14,625 bases of DNA from JBEKLJ01 sp050010255 (GCA_050010255.1 JBEKLJ010000082.1:1-14625), one strand, 5' to 3'; numbered from the stretch's first letter, positions 1 to 7,771 are shown. Notes: generated by a model from the letters alone, not told the origin. Made by a program: numbers and translations.

Positions 1-524
1 TTCCGCCCATTCACCCAGACGTAGAAGGCCGAGTCCACGCCCGCGAAGTGCAGGAACGTCTGGCGCCCGCTCCAGCCGTCCGGAACCGTGAACATGGTGC
101 GGTAGGATCCCACGGAGTTTGGGTCGTGCGGCACCACGGGCGGCTGATCCGCCCGCTGGGGGAAGGGGTAAATAATGGTGGTGTAGATAGGGATGTCGCA
201 GCCGTGAAGTTGGTAGCTGGAAGGCACCGGGATCGTCTTCCAGGCCGCATCGCTGAAATCCGCGCGGTAGAAGTCCGCCGGGCGCGAGGCCGGGTTCGGC
301 GCGCAGTGGAACTTCCACTGGCCATTGAGCAGCTTGAACCACGGCGAGCGGGCGCGGTCAGCCGTCCGGGCCAGGGCCGCTGTCGGATACACCATCATCG
401 TGGCGTGGGGCTTCTCGCGATTTTGCTGAAGCACCGCGACGTTGTCCCACTCGGGCCGTCCATCCGCGGCCAACGTGGCCGTCGCCAGCACGATCCAGAG
501 AGAGAGCCGGGTAATGATATTCAC
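1..524 (-). CDS. Glycoside hydrolase family 2 beta-galactosidase, N-terminal part (runs off left edge)
   Basis: The minus-strand frame from a GTG at 524 reads to the window edge without a stop, giving about 174 residues. It begins with a signal-peptide-like stretch (MNIITRLSLWIVLATATLAA), so the enzyme is probably exported. The following sequence resembles the LacZ N-terminus: an EWDN...QQNR opening, a LNGQWKFH motif, then SYQLHGCDIPIYT, an N-P/N-S plus YRTMF strand, and VDSAFYVWVNGR. These belong to the GH2 jelly-roll sugar-binding domain. The TIM barrel with the catalytic Glu residues lies outside the window, so activity cannot be judged. The role is presumably hydrolysis of beta-galactosides or related glycans in the periplasm. 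The GTG was chosen because it directly precedes the signal peptide; there is no clear ribosome site. The response regulator lies 59 bases upstream on the same strand. Family identity is firm, exact substrate is not. Confidence 0.85.
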   Translation of the reverse strand, partial: MNIITRLSLWIVLATATLAADGRPEWDNVAVLQQNREKPHATMMVYPTAALARTADRARSPWFKLLNGQWKFHCAPNPASRPADFYRADFSDAAWKTIPVPSSYQLHGCDIPIYTTIIYPFPQRADQPPVVPHDPNSVGSYRTMFTVPDGWSGRQTFLHFAGVDSAFYVWVNGR

Positions 525-546
525 AATCTGATGTTGTATCAGAACA

Positions 547-575
547 CCCGCGGGCGTGGGCCGCCGCCCCGCGGG
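547..575 (-). terminator. GC-rich hairpin between response regulator and beta-galactosidase
   Basis: The arms CCCGCGGGCG (547-556) and CGCCCCGCGGG (565-575) pair over 10 bp with one bulged C. The hairpin lies between the stop of the response regulator and the GTG of the beta-galactosidase, both on the minus strand. There is no T tract, so it may be a weak terminator, an mRNA-stabilising structure, or simply GC-rich sequence. Confidence 0.3.
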
Positions 576-583
576 GGTCCGGC

Positions 584-964
584 TCACGCCGTCTGGTCAT
601 TGCCGCTCAGCATCTTCTGGACCGCCTGCACGAGGGTGGCCGGCCGGAAGGGCTTGCGGATAAAAGCGAACTGCGCGATCAGGCTGGTGTCGGCGACTTC
701 GTGCTCCGTGACGAAGCCCGACATGAACAGCACGGGGAGTTCGGGGTTGCGCGCCACGATGTGGTTGGCGAGCTCCCCTCCATCCATCTCCGGCATCACG
801 ATGTCGCTGATGAGCAGCTCGATCCGCTCCGCGTGCTCTTGGAAGAGCCGCAGCGCCTGTGTCGGGCTGGTGGAGGTAAGAACCTGGAAACCGCGCCGCT
901 CCAGGACGGACTGTACCAGCTTCAACGCCATCGGTTCGTCATCTACCACCAGGATGGTTCGCAT
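584..964 (-). CDS. Single-domain response regulator (CheY-like receiver)
   Basis: This 126-residue protein is a receiver domain with no output domain. The phosphorylation machinery is complete: acidic pair D8/D9, phospho-acceptor D54 in a SDIVMPEMDG context, S82 in the FMSGF position, and K104 in RKPF. The MSGF...KPF pattern resembles receivers attached to hybrid histidine kinases and stand-alone phosphorelay receivers. It would be a cytoplasmic phospho-relay or protein-interaction switch. No histidine kinase is adjacent, so the partner is unknown. The gene is divergent from the EamA transporter at 1073; the region between them (965-1072) must hold promoters for both, but I could not assign convincing hexamers. 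The start is the only ATG consistent with the beta-1 strand TILVVDDE. Confidence 0.92.
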   Translation of the reverse strand: MRTILVVDDEPMALKLVQSVLERRGFQVLTSTSPTQALRLFQEHAERIELLISDIVMPEMDGGELANHIVARNPELPVLFMSGFVTEHEVADTSLIAQFAFIRKPFRPATLVQAVQKMLSGNDQTA

Positions 965-1072
965 GGCCGAGCGGTACAGCCGGATTTAAGTTTACTCCAA
1001 CCGGCTGACACGGATGCGCGCGCCGGCTTTCCGCCGCCGCCGGTGATCGGGTACCTTGGTGAGTTGCCCCCG

Positions 1073-1930
1073 ATGCCCGGCCGCGCCATGAACCGCCTGC
1101 TCGTCCTGGCCGCGGCGCTGTTGTTTTCCACGGGCGGCGCCGCCATCAAGGCCACTCTGTTCGGCCCCTGGCAGGTGGCCGGATTCCGTTCGGCGGTCGC
1201 GACCCTCAGCGTGTTCGCGCTGGTGGCGGGGGCGCGGCGCGGCTGGAGCTGGCGTGTGTTGCCGGCCGCGGCGGCCTACGCCTCGACGCTGATCCTCTTT
1301 GTGATGGCAACCAAACTCACCACCGCCGCCAACGCCATTTTTCTGCAATCGACCGCGCCGGTCTATGTGCTGCTGGCCGGGCCGCTCCTGCTGGGCGAGC
1401 GCGTGCGGCGCGCGGACCTCAGCTTTGCCGCGGTGGTGGCGTTCGGGCTCGCGCTGTTCTTCGTGAGCCGGGAAGCCGCGGTGGCCACGGCCCCGGATCC
1501 CCTCCGCGGCAACGTGTGCGCCCTGCTGTCGGGCGTGACCTGGGCGGCCACCCTGATCGCATTGCGCTGGCTGGGCAAGCGCTCCGGCGGCGAGGGCGCA
1601 CTGGCAACCATCGTCGCCGGCAACGCCCTGGCGTTCGCCGTGTGCCTCCCGATGGCGCTGCCCGTGGTCTCTGCGCGCGCGATGGATCTGCTGGTCATCG
1701 CCTACTTGGGCTTGTTCCAGATCGGCCTGGCTTACTACTGCCTCACGCGCGCCATTCGCCACGTTCCAGCATTCGAGACCTCGACTTTGCTGCTGGCCGA
1801 GCCCGTGCTGAATCCGGTCTGGGCCTGGCTGATCCACGGCGAACGCCCCGCCGCCTGGGCGCTGGCGGGCGGCGCCGTCATCCTCTCGGCAACCGCGCTC
1901 CATACCTGGTGGGAAAGCCGCCGCGCCTGA
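1073..1930 (+). CDS. EamA/DMT-family membrane transporter
   Basis: The 285-residue protein is almost wholly hydrophobic, with about ten predicted membrane segments arranged as two EamA repeats (roughly residues 8-130 and 142-280), the usual size and plan of drug/metabolite transporters. Recognisable features are the first-helix LLFSTGGAAIKATLFGP, the end of repeat one near LLAGPLLLGERV, and in repeat two ETSTLLLAEPVLNPVWAWLIHGERP, the conserved end of the second EamA domain. It probably exports a small metabolite or amino acid across the inner membrane; the substrate cannot be read from sequence. I start at ATG 1073 because GGTGAG lies about 9 bases upstream. ATG 1088 (MNRLLV...) is a realistic alternative that matches the usual N-terminus more closely. 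The open frame extends upstream to 701, but that part overlaps the response regulator on the other strand. Confidence 0.88.
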   Translation: MPGRAMNRLLVLAAALLFSTGGAAIKATLFGPWQVAGFRSAVATLSVFALVAGARRGWSWRVLPAAAAYASTLILFVMATKLTTAANAIFLQSTAPVYVLLAGPLLLGERVRRADLSFAAVVAFGLALFFVSREAAVATAPDPLRGNVCALLSGVTWAATLIALRWLGKRSGGEGALATIVAGNALAFAVCLPMALPVVSARAMDLLVIAYLGLFQIGLAYYCLTRAIRHVPAFETSTLLLAEPVLNPVWAWLIHGERPAAWALAGGAVILSATALHTWWESRRA

Positions 1931-1970
1931 ACGCGCCCGCCACGAATCGGTTAACGGTGTGCACTCCGCA

Positions 1971-1991
1971 TGCCACCTGGCGGTGGTGGCA
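1971..1991 (+). terminator. Hairpin downstream of the EamA gene
   Basis: TGCCACC (1971-1977) and GGTGGCA (1985-1991) form a perfect 7-bp stem with a 7-base loop, 41 bases after the EamA stop. No T tract follows, so termination is only suggested. The rest of 1931-2106 shows nothing recognisable. Confidence 0.35.
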
Positions 1992-2106
1992 GAGGCGCCG
2001 CAGCCCGGGTTTCGGCGTCCCTTCGTCTGCTGGCGGCGATTTGCTTTCATTTACATGCAGATCGCTGCCGCAGCCAGCAATTACGGCCCTCCCGCGCTGT
2101 TTTTGG

Positions 2107-2135
2107 TTGACTTTGCTCCGCGTCGAGCTTAAGAT
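2107..2135 (+). promoter_or_regulatory. Sigma-70 promoter of the CarD-like gene
   Basis: TTGACT (2107-2112, 5/6 to consensus) and TAAGAT (2130-2135, 4/6) are separated by exactly 17 bases. Transcription would begin near 2142, leaving a leader of about 58 bases before the carD-like ATG at 2200. The stretch is locally T-rich, in contrast to the GC-rich coding DNA around it. Confidence 0.6.
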
Positions 2136-2199
2136 TCTGTTTCGTTCACTCGCAATTCCGAAGTATTAACTGCTCTCTGGTGTACTGGAGATCTGCATA

Positions 2200-2709
2200 A
2201 TGATGTTCCAGATCGGGGAGAAGGTAGTCTATCCCAGCCAAGGGATCGGGACGATCGAGACCATCAGCTCGCGCTGCTTTGGAGCCCACCCGGAGACGTA
2301 TTATCTGCTGCGCCTGATGTGCGGCCGCATGACGGTCATGGTTCCCGTCTCCCACGCCGGAGAAATCGGCCTGCGGAAGATCACCCGCAACGGCGAGCTG
2401 GCCCGCGTGCTGAGCTTCCTGGCCTGCCGCGCCTGCGCCTCCAACCAAGCCTGGAAAGACCGCTTCAAGGAGAACTCCGAAAGGATGCGCGTCGGCGGCC
2501 TGCTTCAGATCGCCGAGGTGCTCAAGAGCCTGCTGGTGTTGCAGCGCCATAAGCCGCTGTCCTTCCGCGAGAAGAGGATGCTGGACCGGGCGCGCCAGTT
2601 GCTGGTGACCGAGCTGGGGATATCGCGCGGCCTGGTGGAGCAGCAGGCCGCCGGGCTGATTCAGAAGTCGCTCTCCAAGGCCGGCCTGAGCCTGCCTCCA
2701 GCACTGTAA
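2200..2709 (+). CDS. CarD/CdnL-family transcriptional regulator
   Basis: The 169-residue protein fits the CarD/CdnL family (about 160-170 residues), which binds the RNA polymerase beta subunit and stabilises open promoter complexes, notably at rRNA promoters. Residues 1-65 form the Tudor-like CarD/TRCF RNAP-interacting domain, opening with the hallmark FQIGEKVVYPSQGIGTIE. Residues 70-165 are the helical DNA-contacting domain, including W85, at the position of the tryptophan that wedges into the promoter minor groove in characterised members, and LSFREKRMLDRARQLLVTEL, a typical family helix. A GGAG lies 9 bases before the first of two adjacent ATGs. It contains a C76-x-x-C79 pair of no evident function. 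It stands alone, with its own promoter, and is convergent with the JAMM gene; repeat copy A lies 20 bases after its stop. Confidence 0.92.
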   Translation: MMFQIGEKVVYPSQGIGTIETISSRCFGAHPETYYLLRLMCGRMTVMVPVSHAGEIGLRKITRNGELARVLSFLACRACASNQAWKDRFKENSERMRVGGLLQIAEVLKSLLVLQRHKPLSFREKRMLDRARQLLVTELGISRGLVEQQAAGLIQKSLSKAGLSLPPAL

Positions 2710-2729
2710 CCGGCGCCGCCACCAGCTTG

Positions 2730-2884
2730 CGGCTGCGCCTTGCGGGAGGCCGACATCTTCTGCGTTGCGCTCGGGGTGAGTCCTCGATCCGTAACGGACC
2801 TGCGGGCTCACCCCGTCGCGCGCCTTGAATCTACCGGTTTCGCGCGGCGCCTCGCTTCGAACGGTGCGAGAAGATCGGGCTAGC
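2730..2884 (-). repeat. Structured intergenic repeat, copy A (155 bp, inverted relative to copy B)
   Basis: Read on the minus strand, this segment aligns without gaps to 13940-14100: 137 of 144 bases are identical, apart from a central block. In copy A that block is TCCGTTACGGA (plus strand 2788-2798), in copy B an unrelated 17-base block. Nested pairing is visible: an outer arm pair of 10 positions (8 pairable as RNA, two of them G-U), an inner perfect 8-bp GGGGTGAG/CTCACCCC stem, and the tip TCCG/CGGA. The element fills the space between the convergent carD-like and JAMM genes, starting 5 bases past the JAMM stop. It could be a dispersed structured RNA, a 3'-end stabiliser or terminator, or a palindromic mobile element of the REP/MITE kind. 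I do not recognise it as a named family. Confidence 0.85.
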
Positions 2885-2888
2885 AATA

Positions 2889-4187
2889 TCAGCGCGACCG
2901 GCGGGGCCCAGAAGGCGCTGGTTGACCCCCGCGCCGCGTGCGCAGGCGCCGGATCTGCGCATCCTTCTGCTGAAGCTCCGCGCGCAGCTTCTCGACCTCG
3001 GCGCGGAGCTGGTCCCGCTGGCCGAGCAGCTCGCTCCCCGGCGCCGCGTCGCGCTGGACCGGCTGGCCCACGAAGCGGATGTACTCCTCGGTGGTCCGGT
3101 CGCGGCCCTCCACGCGGAGACGAACGTCCACAATGTCCGACCGCCGCACGTAATCCACGCTGCCGTCGCGCAAGCGCTCGCCGTCGATCGGGATGGCGGT
3201 GTGGTTCTGGCCGTCCTCGATCTCGAGCGTGGCGTTCCGCGCTTCCCGCACGGCCTTGGCGCCGCGGTCCCATTCGATCAGCAACTGCCCGCCCACATCC
3301 GCCACCCACAGCGACAGCGGCTCCGGCGGCGCTAAGAGGCGATAGTAACGCTCCAAACCGAAACCGCTCGCGCCAATGGCAATCACCGCGAGCACGAGCC
3401 AGAGGCCCTTGTGAGAGCGCTGCGGTTGCACCTGGACGAAGCTGGGCAGGTCGGGTAACGCCGCCCCGACAGACACCGGCGCCAAAACCGGCTCGGGCTC
3501 GAGCGCCGCGGCCGCCGCCGCCGGCTCGACGGGCGGCGCTCCCGCCACCTCGGGCTCGTCCGCCTCGGCCTCGTCCGGGAGGGTTTCACTCCCGCCGGCT
3601 CCGGCCTCCGGGAAAGGCTCGGCCTCCGGCGCGATCAGGCGGTGCCGGCGCGGATGGACCGTGAGCTCTTCGTAACTGGTTTCGGCCTGGATCGAGCCGT
3701 CCGGCTCGCGAAAGAAGAACCCGGCCCGGGCCGGCCCGAGCTGTTCCGGCCGCATCACGAGGGCGATCTGCCAGCGCTGCGGGAAGTACGAATTGTAGAC
3801 TTCGAGGTCTCTCGGCGAGAGAGCGATCGCGCTCCGGGTGTGCGAGTGGTACCAGCCGACCGGCTCCATTCCCTCCAGTTCCGGCTCGCGCCGGGCGGCA
3901 TATAGCAGTTCCTTAAGCCTGGCGCGGTCGCCCTCCGAGAGCACGAACCGCGGCCCAAAGGCGTGCTCACAGGCCAGGGGCCGGTAGGCCAGAACCCAGA
4001 TAACGCCGCCGTCCGCCTGGCCAAAGAGCACGCCGCCGATCTCGACCCCGCCATGCCGGAACCGGTACAGGCCATCCACAGCCGAGGCGCAGATCTCTTC
4101 CAGCACCGGTACCCCGTACTCGATGCTGAGGCTGGCCCCTTGGGGGCTCCAGCGGCCGAAATCGGTCTCTGGGGGCGTCTGCGGCAT
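2889..4187 (-). CDS. Membrane-anchored JAMM/Mov34 (MPN+) metalloprotease-like protein
   Basis: The 432-residue protein has four parts. Residues 20-180 are a JAB/MPN domain with a complete zinc site: E49 in VEIGGVLFG, H114 and H116 in GWYHSH, S124 and D127 in LSPRD. The usual Pro after the second His is Thr. Residues 185-255 are an acidic Ala/Pro/Glu-rich linker. Residues 261-278 are one membrane helix, preceded by RSHK, which suggests the JAMM domain is cytoplasmic. Residues 285-375 look like a small beta domain, and 386-416 are a strong coiled coil, followed by a basic tail. JAMM enzymes cleave isopeptide or peptide bonds after ubiquitin-like folds. No ubiquitin-like or E1/E2 gene is nearby, so the substrate is unknown. 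The start at 4187 is the first ATG after an in-frame stop; no good ribosome site is visible. Confidence 0.85.
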   Translation of the reverse strand: MPQTPPETDFGRWSPQGASLSIEYGVPVLEEICASAVDGLYRFRHGGVEIGGVLFGQADGGVIWVLAYRPLACEHAFGPRFVLSEGDRARLKELLYAARREPELEGMEPVGWYHSHTRSAIALSPRDLEVYNSYFPQRWQIALVMRPEQLGPARAGFFFREPDGSIQAETSYEELTVHPRRHRLIAPEAEPFPEAGAGGSETLPDEAEADEPEVAGAPPVEPAAAAAALEPEPVLAPVSVGAALPDLPSFVQVQPQRSHKGLWLVLAVIAIGASGFGLERYYRLLAPPEPLSLWVADVGGQLLIEWDRGAKAVREARNATLEIEDGQNHTAIPIDGERLRDGSVDYVRRSDIVDVRLRVEGRDRTTEEYIRFVGQPVQRDAAPGSELLGQRDQLRAEVEKLRAELQQKDAQIRRLRTRRGGQPAPSGPRRSR

Positions 4188-4229
4188 GGGCGTCCAGGCC
4201 GGCGGCAGTGGCCCGCCCGGCGAATTCCA

Positions 4230-4258
4230 ACTTTACGCCTCAGGTTTTCCCGTCGCAA
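4230..4258 (-). promoter_or_regulatory. Candidate promoter for the JAMM gene
   Basis: On the minus strand, TTGCGA (plus 4253-4258) and TAAAGT (plus 4230-4235) are separated by 17 bases, each matching 4/6 of the sigma-70 consensus. They lie about 43 bases upstream of the JAMM ATG, in the gap after the CDF gene. This would let the protease be transcribed independently of the CDF gene. Confidence 0.35.
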
Positions 4259-4327
4259 GAGGCTGGGCAGGACTGTATGTCCTAGACCGGACGGTTCACC
4301 GGCAGGCTGCTGGTGAGAAACACGGCC

Positions 4328-5242
4328 TCAGGCCGGGCTGCCGGTTTCGGCCTGCGGCTCCGGATGGACGGTGACATCGGCCTCGGGCAGAAGCCCCTGG
4401 ATGGTCCGCTCGATCTCCTCGGTCAGGTCGTGGGCCGCGCGCAGGCTCTGGCTGCCGTCCAGCAAGACGTGGACGTCAACGAACGGCCGGGAACCGGAGT
4501 ATCGCACGCGGACGTGGTGGCAATCGACGACTCCGCGCAGCGCCTGGACGGCAGCAATCACCTGCTGCTCGAGGCCCGGCTGCGTGGCATCCAGAAGCGC
4601 CTGGACCGTCCGCGTGCCCAATGCGACGCAGACGTAGACCACAATCAGCGCCACAATGATCGCCGCCACCGCGTCGGCGTAGCGCAGGAAGTCCCAACCC
4701 GGCCGAAACCCGCTCACGCGGACGCAGATCAGGCCCAGAATGACAACCGAGGAGCTCCAGATATCGGTAGAAAAGTGCAGCGCATCGGCCTCCAGAGCCT
4801 GGCTGTTGTAGCGGCGCGCGGCCCGGTAAAGCACGCGGGTACGGGAGTAGTCCACCACGATCGAGGTGAGCATGACGGCGAACGACCAGAACGTGACCTC
4901 GATCTCGACACGTCCCTGGAGCAGGCGGTGCACGGCGCGCTCGATGATCCACACGCAGGTGACCAGCAGCAGAAACGTTTCGAAAAGCGCCGAGAGGTTC
5001 TCCACCTTCCCGTGCCCGTAGGGGTGCCGCGTGTCGGCGGGCTTGCCGGAGATCCACACCGCGAAGAGGGTCATTGTGGCGGCCGCCAGGTCGAGTCCGG
5101 AATGCGCGGCCTCGGCCAGGATGCCCAGGCTGCCGGTGGCGATGCCGACGACGGCTTTGATGAGGGTGAGGCCGACGGCGGCGATGACGGAGGTCCCCGC
5201 CGCCCAGCGCTTGTTGCGCTCCCGATGATCGTCCGCCGTCAT
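4328..5242 (-). CDS. Cation diffusion facilitator (CDF) family metal exporter
   Basis: The protein has 304 residues from the ATG, or 305 from a GTG one codon upstream (5245). It carries six membrane segments (about 15-200) and a cytoplasmic ferredoxin-like domain (about 210-295). Numbered from the GTG, the transport-site ligands are H48 and D52 in helix 2 (AAHSGLDLAA) and H157 and D161 in helix 5 (DALHFSTDIWSS). This is the HD-HD arrangement usual for zinc-selective members; YiiP has DD-HD. The loop HPYGHGKVE (74-82) after helix 2 is a family hallmark. It would export Zn2+ or a similar divalent ion in exchange for protons as a homodimer. Metal choice is an inference from the ligands. It sits between the Nfn-like fusion and the JAMM gene on the same strand, with 129- and 140-base gaps, so an operon is possible but not tight. 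Confidence 0.92.
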   Translation of the reverse strand: MTADDHRERNKRWAAGTSVIAAVGLTLIKAVVGIATGSLGILAEAAHSGLDLAAATMTLFAVWISGKPADTRHPYGHGKVENLSALFETFLLLVTCVWIIERAVHRLLQGRVEIEVTFWSFAVMLTSIVVDYSRTRVLYRAARRYNSQALEADALHFSTDIWSSSVVILGLICVRVSGFRPGWDFLRYADAVAAIIVALIVVYVCVALGTRTVQALLDATQPGLEQQVIAAVQALRGVVDCHHVRVRYSGSRPFVDVHVLLDGSQSLRAAHDLTEEIERTIQGLLPEADVTVHPEPQAETGSPA

Positions 5243-5254
5243 CACGACTTCAAC

Positions 5255-5309
5255 CTAGCATCCAGGCCGCCGCCGAAGCGAGTTGCAAGCTGCTTGCAAG
5301 CGGTGCTAG
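5255..5309. repeat. Nested inverted repeats between the CDF and Nfn-like genes
   Basis: TTGCAAG (5283-5289) and CTTGCAA (5293-5299) form a perfect 7-bp hairpin with a CTG loop. Outside it, CTAGCA (5255-5260) pairs with TGCTAG (5304-5309). The structure lies just upstream of the CDF start and about 65 bases after the Nfn-like stop. A second small hairpin (GCGCC/GGCGC with a TCAC loop) follows near 5322-5335. It may end the Nfn-like transcript or act as an operator for the metal exporter. Confidence 0.4.
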
Positions 5310-5374
5310 CCGCACGGCATGGCGCCTCACGGCGCAGAGGGGTACGTCACTCACGTGGGGAACCAGACGGGCAC

Positions 5375-7699
5375 TCAGCCGTTCAGCCCAATGCGGCAGA
5401 GGTGCCGCTCCAGGGCAAGCTGCTCCTGGTCGCGGTAGGCACGGGTGCGGCGGAGGAGCTCGTCGAAATCCACCTGGTGCGCGTCGAACTCCGGGCCGTC
5501 CACGCAAGCGAAGACGACCTTGCCGCCGACGGTGAGCCGGCAGCCGCCGCACATCCCGGTGCCGTCCACCATGATGGGATTGACGCTGGCGAAAGTCTTC
5601 ACGCCCCATTCGCGGGTGAGGGCGGCCGCGGCGCGCATCATCGGGATCGGACCGATGACGTGGGCCGCGGCCACCGGAGCGGTCACACCCTGTTCCTGCT
5701 TCCACCAGCGCATGAGGTCAACCACGGTACCATGCAGGCCGGCCGAGCCGTCGTCGGTGGCCCAGAAGACCTCGTCGGCCGCGGCGCGCAGGTCCTCGTC
5801 GAGGATGATGTGCGCCTGCGAACGCGCGCCCGCGAGCACAGTCACGCGGTTGCCCGCCTGGTGGAATGCTCGTGCCACCGGCAGCACCTCGGCCGTCCCC
5901 ACGCCGCCGGCAACGCAGAGCACGTGGCCAAGGCGTTCGATGGCAGAAGGCTGCCCCAGAGGCCCGAGCAGGTCTGGAATCACCGCCCCGACCTCGAGCG
6001 CCACGGTCTCCCGCGACGTCTTCCCGAGCGCCTGGACGATGAGCTGGATGGTGCCGCGGGCGGGGTCACCGTCCACCAGCGTCAGCGGGATGCGCTCGCT
6101 CTCCGGGGTGGGGCGCAGGATGATGAACTGCCCCGGCCGCCAGCGGCGCGCGATATGCGGAGCTTCGATCTCCAGCCGCGCGATCTCGGGCGTGAGCAGG
6201 CGCTTGGAAACGATGCGGAAGCCCCGCGGCTCTTCCTCCGGCTGCCCGCTGACCCGCACGGCCGGCGGCGCTGCCTGAAGCGCGCGGTCGATCGCCTCGG
6301 CGGCCACGCGACCGTCGCGCATGGCCAGGATGACCGTGGCGCCGCCCCGGACGACGTCGCCGCCGGCGTAGACCGAAGGCAGGCTGGTCTGGCCGCCCTC
6401 GTCAGCGACGATCTTGCCGCGCTTGGTGAGCAACTGCGGCGTGGCGCGCTGCACGGTCGGGTTGGGGCTCTGGCCGATAGCCATCACGACCGTATCCACC
6501 TCGATGCGGAACTCCGAACCGGCGATCGGAACCGGCGATGGACGCCCCGAATCGTCCGCCTCACCGAGCCGCATGCGGATGCACTCGACCTCGTGGACCA
6601 AACCGTTCTCATCGCCGAACAGCCGCACCGGGACAGCCAGAAACTCGAATATCACGCCCTCCTGTTCGGCATGTTCGATCTCCTCCTGGCGCGCGCGCAG
6701 CTCGGCGCGGCCGCGGCGGAACATGATCATGCTCTCGCTGCCCAGTCGCTTGGCCCAGCGCGCCGCGTCCATGGCGGAGTTGCCCCCGCCGACCACGATG
6801 GTCCGCCGGCCAACGCGCACGGGAGTGTCGCTGGCCGGGAACTGGTAGGCCTGCATCAGGTTGATGCGCGTCAGGAACTCGTTGGCCGTGTAAACCCCGA
6901 CCAGGTTCTCGCCCGGGATGCCCATCAGGTGCGGCAACCCCGCGCCCGTGCCGATGAACACCGCCGCGTAGCCTTCGGCGAACAGCTCCTCGACACCCTC
7001 GGTCTTGCCGACGCTGAAGTTAGTGCGGAACTCGACGCCGAGGCCGCGCAGGCGGTCCAGCTCTTCATCGATGATCTCGCGTGGCAGGCGGAACGGCGGA
7101 ATGCCGTAGGCGAGCACGCCGCCCAGCTTGTGCAGCGCCTCGAAGATCGTGACCCGATAGCCCTTGCGGACCAGGTCGAAGGCGGCGATGAGCGAGGCCG
7201 GACCGCTGCCCACCAGCGCCACCCGCATCCCGTTGGGAGGCGCCGCCGGCGGCAGGCGCTGGTCGCCGGTCAGGCGCGCATGGTCGGCCAGGAACCGCTC
7301 CAGCGCGCCGATGGCCACCGGCTCCAGCTTGGTCTTGGGGTGACCGAGCAGGCAGGCCTTCTGGCAGTACAACTCGCATTGGCAGACCCGCCCGCAGATG
7401 CCCGGAAACGGCGTGTACTCACTGATGTTCTGGAAGGCGGCCGCATAGTCGCCTTCGACCATGTGAGCGATGAAGCTCTTGATGTCGATGTGCAGCGGGC
7501 ATGCCTCGATGCACTTGGGGTCCCGGCAGTTCAGGCAGCGCAGCGCTTCGACGTACGCCTGCGCCTGGCTAAAGCCGAGTGCAACTTCCTCGCAGGTGCT
7601 GGCGCGCTTCAGCGGGTCCAGCAGCGGCAACTGCTGGCGCGGTGCCTTCGGGTTCCGCTTGGGCTTAGCAGGCGCGGCGCTGGCGTCGGGAACTTCCAC
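5375..7699 (-). CDS. Fused NfnB/GltA-like and NfnA/SudB-like flavin/iron-sulfur oxidoreductase
   Basis: This 774-residue protein joins two subunits that are usually separate. Residues 40-140 hold the Fdx-like cysteine clusters of GltA/NfnB: C55-C58-C63-C67 and C102-C106-C108-C112-C116. Residues 157-475 are a two-Rossmann flavoprotein, with FAD motif VGSGPASL (163-170), NAD(P) motif VGGGNSAMD (303-311), and YAGGDVVRGGATV near 444-456. Residues 490-760 are a ferredoxin-NADP reductase-like unit: FAD part RRWRPGQF, NAD part CVAGGVGTAEVLPVAR, then a [2Fe-2S] site D712/C717/C720/C732. This matches NfnA and the sulfide/dihydroorotate dehydrogenase-like family. In NfnAB these parts couple NADH, ferredoxin and NADPH by flavin bifurcation; SudAB-like and glutamate-synthase small-subunit roles are alternatives. 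The start is GTG 7699, with GAGG about 10 bases upstream. It is divergent from the mtr operon. Architecture is certain, reaction inferred. Confidence 0.9.
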   Translation of the reverse strand: MEVPDASAAPAKPKRNPKAPRQQLPLLDPLKRASTCEEVALGFSQAQAYVEALRCLNCRDPKCIEACPLHIDIKSFIAHMVEGDYAAAFQNISEYTPFPGICGRVCQCELYCQKACLLGHPKTKLEPVAIGALERFLADHARLTGDQRLPPAAPPNGMRVALVGSGPASLIAAFDLVRKGYRVTIFEALHKLGGVLAYGIPPFRLPREIIDEELDRLRGLGVEFRTNFSVGKTEGVEELFAEGYAAVFIGTGAGLPHLMGIPGENLVGVYTANEFLTRINLMQAYQFPASDTPVRVGRRTIVVGGGNSAMDAARWAKRLGSESMIMFRRGRAELRARQEEIEHAEQEGVIFEFLAVPVRLFGDENGLVHEVECIRMRLGEADDSGRPSPVPIAGSEFRIEVDTVVMAIGQSPNPTVQRATPQLLTKRGKIVADEGGQTSLPSVYAGGDVVRGGATVILAMRDGRVAAEAIDRALQAAPPAVRVSGQPEEEPRGFRIVSKRLLTPEIARLEIEAPHIARRWRPGQFIILRPTPESERIPLTLVDGDPARGTIQLIVQALGKTSRETVALEVGAVIPDLLGPLGQPSAIERLGHVLCVAGGVGTAEVLPVARAFHQAGNRVTVLAGARSQAHIILDEDLRAAADEVFWATDDGSAGLHGTVVDLMRWWKQEQGVTAPVAAAHVIGPIPMMRAAAALTREWGVKTFASVNPIMVDGTGMCGGCRLTVGGKVVFACVDGPEFDAHQVDFDELLRRTRAYRDQEQLALERHLCRIGLNG

Positions 7700-7771
7700 A
7701 GTTATGGAACCTCAAGAGGGGCCAGTGCAATTGTATCACCAGCGGGGAGGATTTCGGAGTCGCGCCCGCTG

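Noticed and set aside
48..989. Plus-strand frame of 313 codons over the beta-galactosidase and response regulator
   Set aside because: Both minus-strand proteins show strong family motifs, while this frame shows none.
992..2050. Minus-strand frame of 352 codons opposite the EamA gene
   Set aside because: Its Arg/Gln/Gly/His-rich composition without domains marks it as the shadow of the transporter gene.
2146..3309. Minus-strand frame of 387 codons crossing the carD-like gene, repeat A and the JAMM 3' end
   Set aside because: It runs antisense through carD and out of frame through JAMM. Its recognisable-looking stretch is only the translated repeat, shared with a plus-strand frame over copy B.
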